Source: Akkermansia muciniphila (GTDB taxonomy: Bacteria > Verrucomicrobiota > Verrucomicrobiia > Verrucomicrobiales > Akkermansiaceae). From it: DNA of 64,000 bases. Position numbers and translations under genes: made by a program. Shown here piece by piece: positions 9,912 to 19,221 of the stretch. The DNA lies in assembly GCA_945888515.1 (NCBI GenBank), contig CAMDAD010000008.1, positions 1 to 64,000 on the forward strand, written 5' to 3'. The first letter of the stretch is position 1, and each line of letters starts with the position of its first letter. The notes beneath the pieces were generated by a model. The model was not told where the DNA came from, searched no databases, and saw only the letters and a program-made list of their open reading frames with translations.

Positions 9912-10895
9912 TTAGGGCACAGGAATTTTCGACATCAGACGTGTGATGATCGCATCGGTGGAAATATTTTCCGCTTCCGCTTCATAGGTCACGAGAATCC
10001 TGTGGCGTAATACATCATGCGCCATGTCCTTCACATCCTGCGGAATCACGTAGGCCCGACCGGCCATAAAGGCTCTGGCACGCGCGCTCAATGCCAAGTT
10101 GATCGTGCCTCGTGGCGATGCGCCGGCGCGGATGAGGTGCTTGAGAGGCGCATCGTATTTCACTGGATCGCGCGTGGCGTTAATGATTTGGACGATGTAT
10201 TGTCGGATCGCAGGATCGATGTAAACGGAGTTTACCAGCGTGCGGGAGTAAGCGATTTGCTCGGGCGTGGCGGCACTCTTAGTCACGTATGATGGTGCGG
10301 AGGTCGCCATGCGATCGAGGATGATCAGTTCCTCCTCGGGAGTCGGGTAGTTGACGGTGACTTTGAGCAAGAAGCGGTCGAGTTGCGCTTCGGGAAGCGT
10401 ATAAGTTCCTTCCTGATCAATCGGGTTTTGCGTGGCCAAGACAAGGAATGGTTCGGGTAGTTTGTAAGTCTTGTCGCCCAGCGTGACTTGCCGCTCCTGC
10501 ATGGCTTCGAGCAGTGCGGACTGGACTTTGGCCGGAGCTCGATTGATTTCATCGGCAAGGATGAGGTTGTTAAACACAGGCCCCAGCTTGGGAACGAACG
10601 CCGTGGACTGCGGATTGTAGACCATCGTACCGATCAGGTCGGCAGGGAGAAGATCAGGCGTGAACTGAAAACGAGCGAACGTGGTATGGAGACAGCCGGA
10701 AAGCGCTTTGACTGCGAGCGTCTTGGCAAGACCGGGAACACCTTCCAGTAGAATGTGACCATTGCATAGAAGTCCGATGAGTAAGCGATCGACCAGCTGG
10801 TCTTGGCCCACCAGAACCTGGGCCATTTCGGTTTTTACGGCTTGAATCCAATGACTGGTTTCGGCGATGCGTGCTTGCGATTCTTCAATGGTCAT
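9912..10895 (-). CDS. moxR: MoxR-family AAA+ ATPase
   Basis: A 327-residue AAA+ ATPase that opens the Bat operon. Walker A is GVPGLAKT at 52-59, Walker B LILADE at 111-116 with the following INRAP, and sensor 1 ATQNP is near 155. The C-terminal lid domain includes the conserved GASPRG loop. MoxR ATPases are believed to act as chaperones that load metal ions or partners into VWA proteins. The start is the ATG at 10895 (MTIEESQ); the open frame upstream to 10946 is in the divergent promoter region shared with the L,D-transpeptidase gene. No Shine-Dalgarno sequence is seen before it. Confidence 0.94.
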   Translation of the reverse strand: MTIEESQARIAETSHWIQAVKTEMAQVLVGQDQLVDRLLIGLLCNGHILLEGVPGLAKTLAVKALSGCLHTTFARFQFTPDLLPADLIGTMVYNPQSTAFVPKLGPVFNNLILADEINRAPAKVQSALLEAMQERQVTLGDKTYKLPEPFLVLATQNPIDQEGTYTLPEAQLDRFLLKVTVNYPTPEEELIILDRMATSAPSYVTKSAATPEQIAYSRTLVNSVYIDPAIRQYIVQIINATRDPVKYDAPLKHLIRAGASPRGTINLALSARARAFMAGRAYVIPQDVKDMAHDVLRHRILVTYEAEAENISTDAIITRLMSKIPVP

Positions 10896-11091
10896 AATCG
10901 GTGTTACGATAAGTCGATAGTATGCGTTAATAACGGCACCGTGCAACTTGATTGTGCAAACGATGATTGTTTTCCAAAAAAATCAATGATGGGAAGGGGC
11001 AAGATTTCGGAATGAGATGGTAAAGTGGAAAAATATTTGACCTTCTGAACAATCTCAGGCAGCTCTCTGTGCCTCACCAAGAAGGTAAGTC

Positions 11092-11706
11092 ATGACATTC
11101 GCTTTCTTTAACTGCATGAAATTCGCGATACGAGCTAGCTGCGCTACACTCTCCTTGTTCTCGCTATGGTCTTGTAGCTCGACTTCGGATCGGCCCATAC
11201 CGCGTGCCGAGCATGTGATGTATGAGTGGCATGACGACGGGAGTCCCGGTGCGGTCAATGTGCATATCAATCTCACGACCCAGAAGGCGCTGGTGAGGCG
11301 AGGAAACCGATTGATCGGGTGGTGCTATGTCGCCACTGGAAAAGAAGGGAAGGGAACTCCGGCGGGAAACTATCGCATACAGGAGAAACTTGTTGAGAAA
11401 TACTCGAACAAATACGGATGGATCGAGGATGAGTTTGGGAATGTCACCAATGGTGATGCGACACCGGCAGTCAAACTAAAGCCAGGAGAGACCTATTTTC
11501 CTGCACCCATGGTGTATTGGCAACGCCTGACCTCGTATGGCATCGGCATGCATATCGGCGTCATTCCTGAGCCAGGCAAACCAGCATCACATGGTTGCAT
11601 ACGAATGCCGAAGGATTTCTGTCCACTTTTTTTCGAAGTAACCCAAGTGGGCACTCCCGTAAAAATTGTCTATTGGGCAAACGATCCTATGATCGTCTGG
11701 CAATGA
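11092..11706 (+). CDS. L,D-transpeptidase (YkuD family), probable lipoprotein
   Basis: A 204-residue cell-wall enzyme that forms or edits 3-3 peptidoglycan cross-links or attaches proteins to the wall. The catalytic motif SHGCIRMP is intact at 166-173, with His167 and the nucleophile Cys169. The N-terminal hydrophobic segment ends in SLWSC, a lipobox with Cys28, so the mature protein is probably lipid-anchored. The start ATG 11092 is preceded by GAAGG with a six-base spacer, one of the few recognisable Shine-Dalgarno sequences here; an ATG eight codons later would also keep the signal. It is divergent from moxR and convergent with tex. Confidence 0.9.
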   Translation: MTFAFFNCMKFAIRASCATLSLFSLWSCSSTSDRPIPRAEHVMYEWHDDGSPGAVNVHINLTTQKALVRRGNRLIGWCYVATGKEGKGTPAGNYRIQEKLVEKYSNKYGWIEDEFGNVTNGDATPAVKLKPGETYFPAPMVYWQRLTSYGIGMHIGVIPEPGKPASHGCIRMPKDFCPLFFEVTQVGTPVKIVYWANDPMIVWQ

Positions 11707-11834
11707 TGCGCTTCCGTGATCTCAGTCGGCTTGCTCGGCTTTTTGAGGGGGCGACTGTGCGACAGCTAAGCCGTCACCACGCGGTGACTTTGGCTCGGGG
11801 GCATGGATCACTTTGAGCCGGTGTATTGATTCTC

Positions 11835-14141
11835 CTAACGCTTTTTGCCCTGTTGCATGGCTTGGCTGAACCAGTCGTTGCCCGGAGCGGGAGCCGCGGG
11901 GCGGTTGTCACGACGAGGAGCGGAATGGTTGCCACGGTCGTTGCTGCCAGCGCGTCGGTCGGTATCGGGCTTACTCTTCATGCTTAGAGCGATGCGCTTG
12001 CGGTCGAGATCGACCTCAGTCACCGTGACTTGCACTTTTTGTCCGACCTTCACGATTTCGTTCGGGTCGCGCACGAACTGATCGCTGAGCTGGCTGACAT
12101 GCACGAGGCCGTCCTGGTGGACGCCGACATCGACAAACGCACCGAAAGCCGTGACGTTAGTGACGATGCCCGGGAGTTTCATGCCGACTTTGAGATCGGC
12201 AGGTTTTTCCACGCCCTCGGCAAAGGAAAAGAGTTCGAACTGCTTGCGTGGGTCGCGTCCTGGTTTCGCTAGCTCGGCGATGATGTCCTTGAGGGTGGGG
12301 AGGCCGACATCGGCAGTGACATAGGTTTCCGCTTTGATCTTCTGGCGTAGCTCTGGCTTCGTGAGCAGATCTTGCAATGTGCAGCCGAGATCAGATGCCA
12401 TTTTTTCGACGAGGGCATAGCGCTCGGGGTGTACGGCGGATGAATCTAGCGGATGCGGGCTATCTGCCACGCGCAGGAATCCGGCGGCTTGCTCGAAAGC
12501 TTTGTCGCCGAGGCGCGGAACTTGTTTCAGGGCTTCGCGCGAGGGGAAAGGGCCGTTTGCCGCGCGGTGGGCGACGATATTTTCCGCGAGCGAACGATTG
12601 AGGCCGGAGACGTATTGGAGAAGTTCTTTCGAGGCGGTGTTTAGCTCCACACCCACGGCATTCACGGCACTGACGACGGTGTCATCGAGCGAGGCCTTGA
12701 GTGCGCGTTGATCGACGTCGTGCTGGTATTGGCCGACGCCGATGGCTTTGGCATCGATTTTCACCAACTCGGCGAGTGGGTCCATCAAGCGGCGGCCGAT
12801 GCTAATGGCCCCGCGAACCGTTAGATCGAGATCGGGAAATTCCTCGCGTGCCACGTCGGATGCGGAGTAGATCGACGCACCGGCTTCATTGACCACCACA
12901 ACGGGGATGGAAGAGGGGAGATTAAGCTTGCGGCAGAACGCTTCCGTCTCGCGCGAGGCCGTGCCGTTGCCGATGGCAATGGCTTCGATTTTGTGTTTGG
13001 CAATGATGGAGAGCATCTCCTTGGCGGCTTCGTATTGCTGGGTGTTCGAGCCAGCGGTGATGTGGAGGACAGTGTGGTGGAGAAGCGTGCCGGTGGCATC
13101 GAGGGCGACGGTTTTGCAGCCGGTGCGAAAACCTGGGTCGATGGCGAGGATGCGTTTTTGTCCTAGCGGTGAGGCGAGCAGAAGTTCGCGCAGGTTATCG
13201 GCAAAGACCTGGATCGCGGTGGCGTCGGCGACTTTTTTCGAGTTGAGGCGCATTTCCGTTTCCATCGATGGCATGAGAAGACGCTTGCAGCCATCTTCCA
13301 CGGCCTCGCGCACTTGTAGGCCAGCAGGACTCTGGCTGCTGACAAATTGCGGCACGGCAATACCAGAAACGCGCTCCAGCGGCACATCGATGCGCATCAG
13401 CAGGAAGCCGTCTTTTTCGCCGCGTCGGATCGCCAGTAATCGGTGCGAGGGGATGCTGCGCAGCGGCTCGCTCCAGTCGAAGTAATCGCGGAATTTGGCG
13501 GCATCAGCCTCTTCTTCTTTGCCATACATGACTTTCGAGGAAACAATAGCCTCAGCTTCGTAAAGTTTTCGCACATCACCGCGCAGCGTGGCGTCATCGG
13601 CGACAATCTCGGCAATGATGTCGCGCGCTCCGGCGAGGGCCTCGGCGGTGGTGGTGACCTCTTTCTCGGCATCGACGTATTTCGCGGCCTCGGTCTCGAT
13701 GTCGTGCGACGACTGATTTTCCTGCAGAAATGTAGCGAGTGGTTCGAGGCCGCGTTCTTTCGCCTTTGTGGCGCGGGTCTGGCGTTTCGGGCGATAGGGC
13801 GCGAAGGCATCCTCCAGGCTAGTCATGGTGAGGCAGGCGAGGATTTTTTTCTTGAGCTCGGGCGTGAGCAGGTTGCGTTCTTCGAGGGATTTGAGAATGG
13901 CGGTGCGGCGTGCATCGAGATCGACGAGGCGGAGCATCGAGTCGCGAATGGTGGCGATTTGCACTTCATCGAGTTCGCCGGTGGCTTCCTTGCGATAGCG
14001 GGCGATAAACGGCACGGTCGCACCCTCGGCGATGAGCTGCGCGGTGGCACTGACACTGCGGACAGAAATGCCCGTTTCCTGGGCGATGAGAGCGATGTGC
14101 TTGGCGGAATCGGTGGAGGAAGAAGCGGTGGTATCAGACAT
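11835..14141 (-). CDS. tex: Tex-family RNA-binding transcription accessory protein
   Basis: A 768-residue cytoplasmic nucleic-acid-binding protein of full length. It has the Tex N-terminal helical region (IARYRKEATGELDE, residues 46-59), the YqgF/RNase H-like central domain (ILAIDPGFRTGCK), helix-hairpin-helix segments, and a C-terminal S1 domain at about 650-720 (GIVTNVTAFGAFVDVGVHQD). The last 50 residues are basic and Pro/Asn/Arg-rich, probably an RNA-contacting tail. Tex is implicated in transcription and RNA metabolism; its exact function varies between species. It is convergent with the L,D-transpeptidase gene and separated from the next upstream gene on its strand by about 130 bases. 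Confidence 0.95.
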   Translation of the reverse strand: MSDTTASSSTDSAKHIALIAQETGISVRSVSATAQLIAEGATVPFIARYRKEATGELDEVQIATIRDSMLRLVDLDARRTAILKSLEERNLLTPELKKKILACLTMTSLEDAFAPYRPKRQTRATKAKERGLEPLATFLQENQSSHDIETEAAKYVDAEKEVTTTAEALAGARDIIAEIVADDATLRGDVRKLYEAEAIVSSKVMYGKEEEADAAKFRDYFDWSEPLRSIPSHRLLAIRRGEKDGFLLMRIDVPLERVSGIAVPQFVSSQSPAGLQVREAVEDGCKRLLMPSMETEMRLNSKKVADATAIQVFADNLRELLLASPLGQKRILAIDPGFRTGCKTVALDATGTLLHHTVLHITAGSNTQQYEAAKEMLSIIAKHKIEAIAIGNGTASRETEAFCRKLNLPSSIPVVVVNEAGASIYSASDVAREEFPDLDLTVRGAISIGRRLMDPLAELVKIDAKAIGVGQYQHDVDQRALKASLDDTVVSAVNAVGVELNTASKELLQYVSGLNRSLAENIVAHRAANGPFPSREALKQVPRLGDKAFEQAAGFLRVADSPHPLDSSAVHPERYALVEKMASDLGCTLQDLLTKPELRQKIKAETYVTADVGLPTLKDIIAELAKPGRDPRKQFELFSFAEGVEKPADLKVGMKLPGIVTNVTAFGAFVDVGVHQDGLVHVSQLSDQFVRDPNEIVKVGQKVQVTVTEVDLDRKRIALSMKSKPDTDRRAGSNDRGNHSAPRRDNRPAAPAPGNDWFSQAMQQGKKR

Positions 14142-14275
14142 GCGTTGCGGCGATGTTTTGTGAAGTGAGGGAGGGAATCAAGAGTGAAATGCGCAAGGCT
14201 GTGGAATCGTGCTTTGGCCCCGGACAGCAGTGTGAGGATTGCAAGATAGCCTGCACATGATGCATGCTATGATGT

Positions 14276-15250
14276 CTAAGAAATGTCGTTGCCTAACCAT
14301 TTTTCTGGAACACCACAAACAGCTCCGAGCAAAGCGCCCACAACAGCTCCGCGGTGGCAGTTGTCGCCGCCGACCATGGCGTTGGCGATCATACCTGAGC
14401 TAAAGTCCTCGTGGTATTTCCAGGCAAGGTAGAGGGAGGCGGGCATGGACTCGGCAATGTAGCAGGCGGGGCTGAAGCGTTGGCCGATGATATAGGTGTC
14501 GGGCTGGGTGAGCCAGCCGTTTGCTTTGTTGCCGGAAATCCAGTCGCCGGCCTCGCGGCGGATGGCATCGTGAAGCGAGAGGCCCTCGCGGATACGGAAA
14601 AGCAGCCGTGCGAGGGTATCCGCGGCGCGCTGGACGTTGGCGTGTTTGTGGGTGAGGCCGACGTGTTCTTTCACCGTGGCGCGCAGTTCGGTTAGATCGG
14701 CATGGCGCATGACGAAGCAGAGGGCGGGAACCTGGGCGAGGCCTCCGATGTGTTCGTCTTCGATGGCGCACTTGCGCGGGTCCTTTCCGGACGCGTAGCG
14801 GGTGAAAAATCCGCGATGGTATTCCTCGAGGTAGGTGTCGCGGTGCTTGCCAGGGGTGAGCATGAAATCGATGTAGTGAGCGAGCCAAGCATCGGGATCA
14901 TAGCCGTCGTTTTTTTCGCAGAGCGTGACGAGTTCGCTAGCGAGTTGGAAGTTGAGAGTGTTTTCTCCGGCTTGGAGAAACTGGTGGTAGTGAATGCCGC
15001 GTTGGCCCCAATAAACGGCTTGGTCGTGGAGGATTTCGCCTTTTGCATTCAGCGCGGTGTATTCCGAGCGCCAGAGAATGGAGCCAGTGTGGGGATTTTT
15101 CGGCGCGAGATAGTCGGTGATTTCGCCGTATTCGCGGCGCAGGGCTTCGCGGTCGTAATACCAGTGCACGGGCATGGAAACGGAATCGGCTACGAGTGAC
15201 CCACGGTAGGCATCCGCAAAGACATCGCGAGGTGGAGAATTTTCTAACAT
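14276..15250 (-). CDS. ADP-ribosylglycohydrolase family protein
   Basis: A 324-residue protein of the ADP-ribosylglycohydrolase (DraG/ARH) fold. It begins with an AYRGSLVADSVSMPVHW segment equivalent to the family GxxxGDAxG start, although the usual GD is replaced by AD, and ends with the metal-site motif MVGGDNCHRGAVVGALLGA, close to the family GGDTDT with Asn/Cys/His in place of the usual residues. These changes make the hydrolase chemistry uncertain; members of this superfamily also include enzymes acting on other ribosyl or small substrates. Its first codons overlap the end of the flavoprotein gene by seven bases, so the two are probably co-transcribed and functionally linked. Confidence 0.82.
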   Translation of the reverse strand: MLENSPPRDVFADAYRGSLVADSVSMPVHWYYDREALRREYGEITDYLAPKNPHTGSILWRSEYTALNAKGEILHDQAVYWGQRGIHYHQFLQAGENTLNFQLASELVTLCEKNDGYDPDAWLAHYIDFMLTPGKHRDTYLEEYHRGFFTRYASGKDPRKCAIEDEHIGGLAQVPALCFVMRHADLTELRATVKEHVGLTHKHANVQRAADTLARLLFRIREGLSLHDAIRREAGDWISGNKANGWLTQPDTYIIGQRFSPACYIAESMPASLYLAWKYHEDFSSGMIANAMVGGDNCHRGAVVGALLGAVCGVPEKWLGNDIS

Positions 15251-16491
15251 ATGGGGAAATCTTCGAGGATAGCTTGAGCGGCGGCGGTGCCACTGGCGAG
15301 TGCGGTATCGATGGAAGCAATGCCGCAGTGATCACCGCATTGGTAGACTCCCGGTCTCAGACGCGCGGGTTTTGCCTCAGCGGTGCGCTGCGCTGGTATG
15401 GCATGCGGGATGTGATGAATGCGCAGTAGATTCCATGCTTTTGTGCTTTCACCAAACCAATCCAGAAGCTGGGCGCGCACTTGGTTTTCCAGATCGGGGG
15501 CCTTGGCAAATTGAGGGTCGATTACGCTCATCGAAATGAGGTGCTTTCCCTTTGGAGCGTAGGCGCGCGACACGGCGGTGAGAACCGAGAGATTGTTGAT
15601 GGGGCCTTGATCCTCGCCGTTGAGCAGGAGAATCGGTTCATCGATGGGAGGGGTAGGCGCGGAGAAAGATAGACAAGTCACTCCATTGGATGTGTGCGGA
15701 AGACTGTTTTCGTCTAACAAGGAAGAGGTGACAGGAGCTTCCGTCGCGATTACGATGGCATCCGCTTTCAGAACCTCGCCATTTTCGAGATGCACGCGGC
15801 CTTCTTTGACAGCCACGACACGCGTGTTGAGGCGGAGGCATGATTCAGGCAACGTGGAAGCGAGTTGAAGGGGGATTTCTGCCATGCCTAGAGCGGGAAT
15901 GGCAGTATCTCCTCGGGCAAAATGTTGCATCACGAAGTCCAACTTGCTTACTGTGGTGTTCAGTTCATTCTCTAAGAAAACACCACTCAGGAAGGGTCGA
16001 AAAAAACGATGAATCATCGAATCTGAGAATCCTTGTTGGTGTAAAGCCTCTAAGGTGGTGAGCAAGGGGTTGTGTTTTGAGAAATCGAATCCCCTGAGTC
16101 TCAACAGTCCCATGCGCAGCTTATCAGCAAAGGATCCAATCGGATTGAAGACTCCGCGCAAGCCATCGATGGGGTGCCGAAACGGATCCGCGACACGATG
16201 CCACTTTCCACCGAAACGCACCAATGCTCCCGGATAAAATCGCCGCAGGTCAAGAGCTGGGTAATCGAGCAAACGTTGGACCTCGGGGTAGGCGGTGAGC
16301 AGCACTTGAAAGCCGCGATCGAGTCGGAAACCATCGAGCATGTCAGTGGCGACACGGCCACCGACCCGATCGCTTGCCTCGCACAGGATCATTTGTTTGC
16401 CCGCCTCCTGCAATCGACGCGCGCAGGCCAATCCAGCGAGTCCTGCGCCGATAATGACAGTAGTTGTCGAGTCATGGTGAGTGTCAGTCAT
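15244..16491 (-). CDS. FAD-dependent amine oxidase/desaturase-like protein
   Basis: A 415-residue flavoprotein. The dinucleotide-binding motif IIGAGLAGLACARRL is near the N-terminus, followed by EASDRVGGRVATD, the second FAD-contacting segment of the monoamine oxidase/protoporphyrinogen oxidase superfamily. The C-terminal GVYQCGDHCGIASIDTAL closes the FAD site. Substrate cannot be told: members oxidise amines, carotenoids or porphyrinogens. The absence of other haem or carotenoid genes nearby gives no help. The gene overlaps the ADP-ribosylglycohydrolase gene downstream by seven bases. Its start is the ATG at 16491 with a 480-base gene-poor region upstream. Confidence 0.85.
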   Translation of the reverse strand: MTDTHHDSTTTVIIGAGLAGLACARRLQEAGKQMILCEASDRVGGRVATDMLDGFRLDRGFQVLLTAYPEVQRLLDYPALDLRRFYPGALVRFGGKWHRVADPFRHPIDGLRGVFNPIGSFADKLRMGLLRLRGFDFSKHNPLLTTLEALHQQGFSDSMIHRFFRPFLSGVFLENELNTTVSKLDFVMQHFARGDTAIPALGMAEIPLQLASTLPESCLRLNTRVVAVKEGRVHLENGEVLKADAIVIATEAPVTSSLLDENSLPHTSNGVTCLSFSAPTPPIDEPILLLNGEDQGPINNLSVLTAVSRAYAPKGKHLISMSVIDPQFAKAPDLENQVRAQLLDWFGESTKAWNLLRIHHIPHAIPAQRTAEAKPARLRPGVYQCGDHCGIASIDTALASGTAAAQAILEDFPIC

Positions 16492-16969
16492 TTGTTACGG
16501 GCTTGGTAATACCATAGAAGGAAATGTGGTTTGCGCAACTGAACAACCATAAAAATACATGAGATATTAACAAGATCAGGAGGTGATTCTCGATCCTATG
16601 AGAAAAACTATGGATCTTTCGGTAGTGAAATTTTCTGACTCGTCTTGATGGAAAACGTGAGATTTTTCCCTGCGCAGGCGTTCACCTTAATTCAGGGCAA
16701 ACGTATGTTGCCTGATGACTCGGAAACTGAATGATTTCATTCATCGTGTGAGAGGAACCACTGAGCCATATCGATCCAGTTGAAGATCTGTTGGAAGAGG
16801 TATGGTCATCAGTCGTCGTGCAGTATTCTGATCATCATCGGTATATGGCCGGTTCACTCACCGCTGCACAAGTCTGCGCATCAGATGATCATTAGCATCA
16901 GTTTTTCTCTGTATAGTAGTTATAATCGACTGAATAGTCTTTTTACTTTGATTATTATTTTACGAGTAA
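16492..16969. other. gene-poor intergenic region with a strong Shine-Dalgarno-like sequence and tiny reading frames
   Basis: No conserved gene is seen. At 16578-16587 the sequence AGGAGGTGAT matches the anti-Shine-Dalgarno end of 16S rRNA over ten bases. An ATG at 16598 opens a 16-codon frame that ends at 16648; its TGA overlaps an ATG (TGATG) opening a 28-codon frame that ends at 16734. A palindrome (TGAATGA, TT, TCATTCA) lies at 16728-16743. The spacing from AGGAGG to ATG is long (14 bases). It may be a leader peptide system, a decayed gene, or chance. Confidence 0.35.
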
Positions 16970-17000
16970 AAAAATCCGGCACGGATACTCCGCGCCGGAT
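16970..17000 (-). terminator. rho-independent terminator after transaldolase
   Basis: Stem ATCCGGC/GCCGGAT extended through one mismatch by CGGA/TCCG with a three-base loop; on the minus strand it ends in a run of T. It begins 21 bases past the transaldolase stop. Confidence 0.88.
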
Positions 17001-17021
17001 AGAATGGGTGGCGACAATCCG

Positions 17022-17981
17022 TTAGATCATCGATGCCACTAGTTTCTCGAGCTTGATGATGTCAGCGGAGAACTTACGAATGCCATCCGCTGTTTTTTCG
17101 ACAGCCATGGCGTCCTCATTGTAGAGGAAGCGGAAGGTTTTTTCGTCTAGCGTAATTTTTTCGATGCCATCGAGCGCGGCGGCTGCTGGATCGAGTCGAC
17201 GAGCCAATGGTTCGGTAGAAGCTTGCAATTCCTTGAGCAGACCCGGGCTGATGGTCAGCAGGTCGCAGCCAGCGAGCGCTTGGATTTCTCCGACGTTACG
17301 GAACGAGGCGCCCATGACTTCGGTTTGATATCCAAACTTTTTGTAGTAATTGTAGATGGCTTTGACAGAGATCACGCCTGGATCTTCGTCGCCTTGGTAG
17401 TCCTTGCCGGTGCTGGCTTTATACCAATCGAGGATGCGACCCACGAAAGGAGAAATGAGTTGCACTTTCGCCTCGGCGCAGGCCACGGCTTGGGCGAAGG
17501 AGAATAGCAGTGTCAGGTTGCAGCGGATGCCATCTTTTTCGAGGATCTCGGCGGCTTTGATGCCTTCCCAGGTGGAGGCAATCTTGATGAGAATGCGCTC
17601 ACGACTGTGACCTTCCTTTTCGTAGGCAGCAATCAGTTCGCGGGCCTTAGCGACCGTGGCATCGGTATCGAAAGAGAGGCGGGCATCAACTTCTGTGGAA
17701 ACGCGGCCTGGCACGATTTTGAGAATTTCCAGACCGAAGAGGATGAGAATGCGATCGAGAATGGCGGAGAGTTGCTCTTGGCCAGTAAGACCGGAGTTGC
17801 GGAAATCAGCCACAGCCTTTTCAACAAGCGGGCGATACTCCGGTTTTTCGGCAGCTTGCAGGATCAATGAGGGATTGGTGGTAGCGTCCTGCGGTTGGTA
17901 GGATTTCATCGATTCGAAGTCGCCCGTATCGGCTACTACTACGGTGAACTGCTTCAGTTGATCTAGTTGTGTCAGGCTCAT
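17022..17981 (-). CDS. tal: transaldolase
   Basis: A 319-residue enzyme of the non-oxidative pentose phosphate pathway that moves a dihydroxyacetone unit between sugar phosphates. The Schiff-base lysine is Lys133 in [11 protein letters not shown], matching Lys132 of the E. coli enzyme, and the DATTNPSL segment (32-39) is the phosphate/substrate strand. Length and sequence fit the TalB class. The start is the ATG at 17981 ([12 protein letters not shown]), the conserved N-terminus; the open frame to 18263 is noncoding extension into the divergent promoter region. Its own terminator lies at 16970-17000. Confidence 0.96.
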   Translation of the reverse strand: MSLTQLDQLKQFTVVVADTGDFESMKSYQPQDATTNPSLILQAAEKPEYRPLVEKAVADFRNSGLTGQEQLSAILDRILILFGLEILKIVPGRVSTEVDARLSFDTDATVAKARELIAAYEKEGHSRERILIKIASTWEGIKAAEILEKDGIRCNLTLLFSFAQAVACAEAKVQLISPFVGRILDWYKASTGKDYQGDEDPGVISVKAIYNYYKKFGYQTEVMGASFRNVGEIQALAGCDLLTISPGLLKELQASTEPLARRLDPAAAALDGIEKITLDEKTFRFLYNEDAMAVEKTADGIRKFSADIIKLEKLVASMI

Positions 17982-18306
17982 GTCGGCGTCTCTGTAGCGT
18001 GCGGAGGGCGATATGGGAAGACGAAACTGCGGGTTTTGTGTCGGAATTACCTGGGTAGCCGCCGAATGGATTTCTGCGAGATCAGAGATCGAAAACAAAG
18101 CACGCAGTAAAACGAACGTTTGCATGATCGCGATAATAGTACCAGATATCGATGATGTCGTAGTGGCAAACAGATTTTTCCGCAGCAGGCGGGTCGAGAG
18201 TTTCCGTGGCGTGCACCATCGCAGTCCGGCAGTGCATCTCTCATTGCGACAAACATTTTGCACAGGAAAGCTTGCAAAATGAGTCGCGAGTGCATCAGAG
18301 TGCGGT
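17982..18306. promoter_or_regulatory. 325-base divergent intergenic region between transaldolase and PPK2
   Basis: The region must hold the promoters of both divergent genes. Frames stay open in it on both strands but none is protein-like. I see no convincing operator, riboswitch or consensus promoter pair by eye. Confidence 0.4.
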
Positions 18307-19131
18307 ATGAATTTTACGGAATTTTCCTCGCGCTACCTGATCAAGCACGGCGCGAAGATACAACTGTCTCAGACTGATCCTGACGAGAAAATCTGGTCCC
18401 CGCCAGAGTTGAGGCATTTGGGCGAAAGGAAGTTTGACAAGTTGCGCGATGAGATTCAGGCCTTACAAAAAGTGCTTTATGCGCAGGGCAAACATCGGAT
18501 TCTGATCATTCTGCAAGCCATGGATACAGGTGGCAAGGATGGTTGTGTGAAGCACGTTTTTTCGCGGGTGGATCCTCAGGGAATCAGCGTGAAGGCATTC
18601 AAAAAACCGACGAACGAGGAACTCGCCCATGACTTTCTCTGGCGGGTGCATCCGCATGTGCCGGGCAATGGTCAGATTGTGGTTTTTAACCGCAGTCACT
18701 ACGAGGATATCATATCCGTGCGGGTTAAGAAGCTGCGGCCGGACGATGTCTGGAAAAAACGCTACAGGCATATCCTCGATTTCGAGAAAATGCTGGTGGA
18801 CGAAGGCACTACGATCCTGAAATTTTTCTTGCACATCTCTCCTGATGAGCAAAAAGCCCGACTCGAATCACGCCTGAGCCAACCAGAAAAGCACTGGAAG
18901 TTATTTCCAGAGGATTTGCAAGATCGCGTTCTTTGGAATGACTTTATGGCGGCGTATGATGAGCTGTTATCAAAGACATCCTCGACACAGGCACCGTGGC
19001 ATGTGGTGCCCGCTAACCGCAAGTGGTATCGCAATCTGGTTGTGGCGCAGATCGTGGTGGACCGGTTGCGCGCTTTGCAGATGGATTATCCGAAGCCGAC
19101 TTGGGATCCGAGCTCGATTGTCATCGAGTAG
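18307..19131 (+). CDS. ppk2: polyphosphate kinase 2 family protein
   Basis: A 274-residue cytoplasmic kinase that transfers phosphate between polyphosphate and nucleotides. The P-loop MDTGGKDG is at 72-79, the lid/Walker B segment NRSHYEDI at 128-135, and the motif [12 protein letters not shown] near the N-terminus is typical of polyphosphate:nucleotide phosphotransferases of the TIGR03709 type. The single PPK2 domain and 274-residue length place it in class I or III; whether it prefers AMP, ADP or GDP cannot be read. The gene is divergent from transaldolase and 90 bases upstream of pyrF, which produces the UMP precursor of pyrimidine nucleotides. Confidence 0.92.
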   Translation: MNFTEFSSRYLIKHGAKIQLSQTDPDEKIWSPPELRHLGERKFDKLRDEIQALQKVLYAQGKHRILIILQAMDTGGKDGCVKHVFSRVDPQGISVKAFKKPTNEELAHDFLWRVHPHVPGNGQIVVFNRSHYEDIISVRVKKLRPDDVWKKRYRHILDFEKMLVDEGTTILKFFLHISPDEQKARLESRLSQPEKHWKLFPEDLQDRVLWNDFMAAYDELLSKTSSTQAPWHVVPANRKWYRNLVVAQIVVDRLRALQMDYPKPTWDPSSIVIE

Positions 19132-19221
19132 CCCGTCGGCCGTGCAGACAATTCGTGCTAAAGTTTCAGTATGTTCTGGGTATTGCTTGCCAAGAGCTGG
19201 GAATTATTCTGATGTTCGTGC

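Noticed and set aside
11773-11788. hairpin between the L,D-transpeptidase and tex genes as a terminator
   Set aside because: The GTCACC/GGTGAC stem is short and no T-run follows on either strand.
13443-14168. 241-codon open frame antisense to tex
   Set aside because: The tex frame is full length and motif-complete; the antisense frame results from codon bias.
16780-17025. 81-codon plus-strand frame in the gap before transaldolase
   Set aside because: It runs through the transaldolase terminator and into the gene end and has an Ile/Ser-rich random composition.
17982-18263. N-terminal extension of transaldolase
   Set aside because: The conserved N-terminus begins at 17981 and the extension has no transaldolase character.
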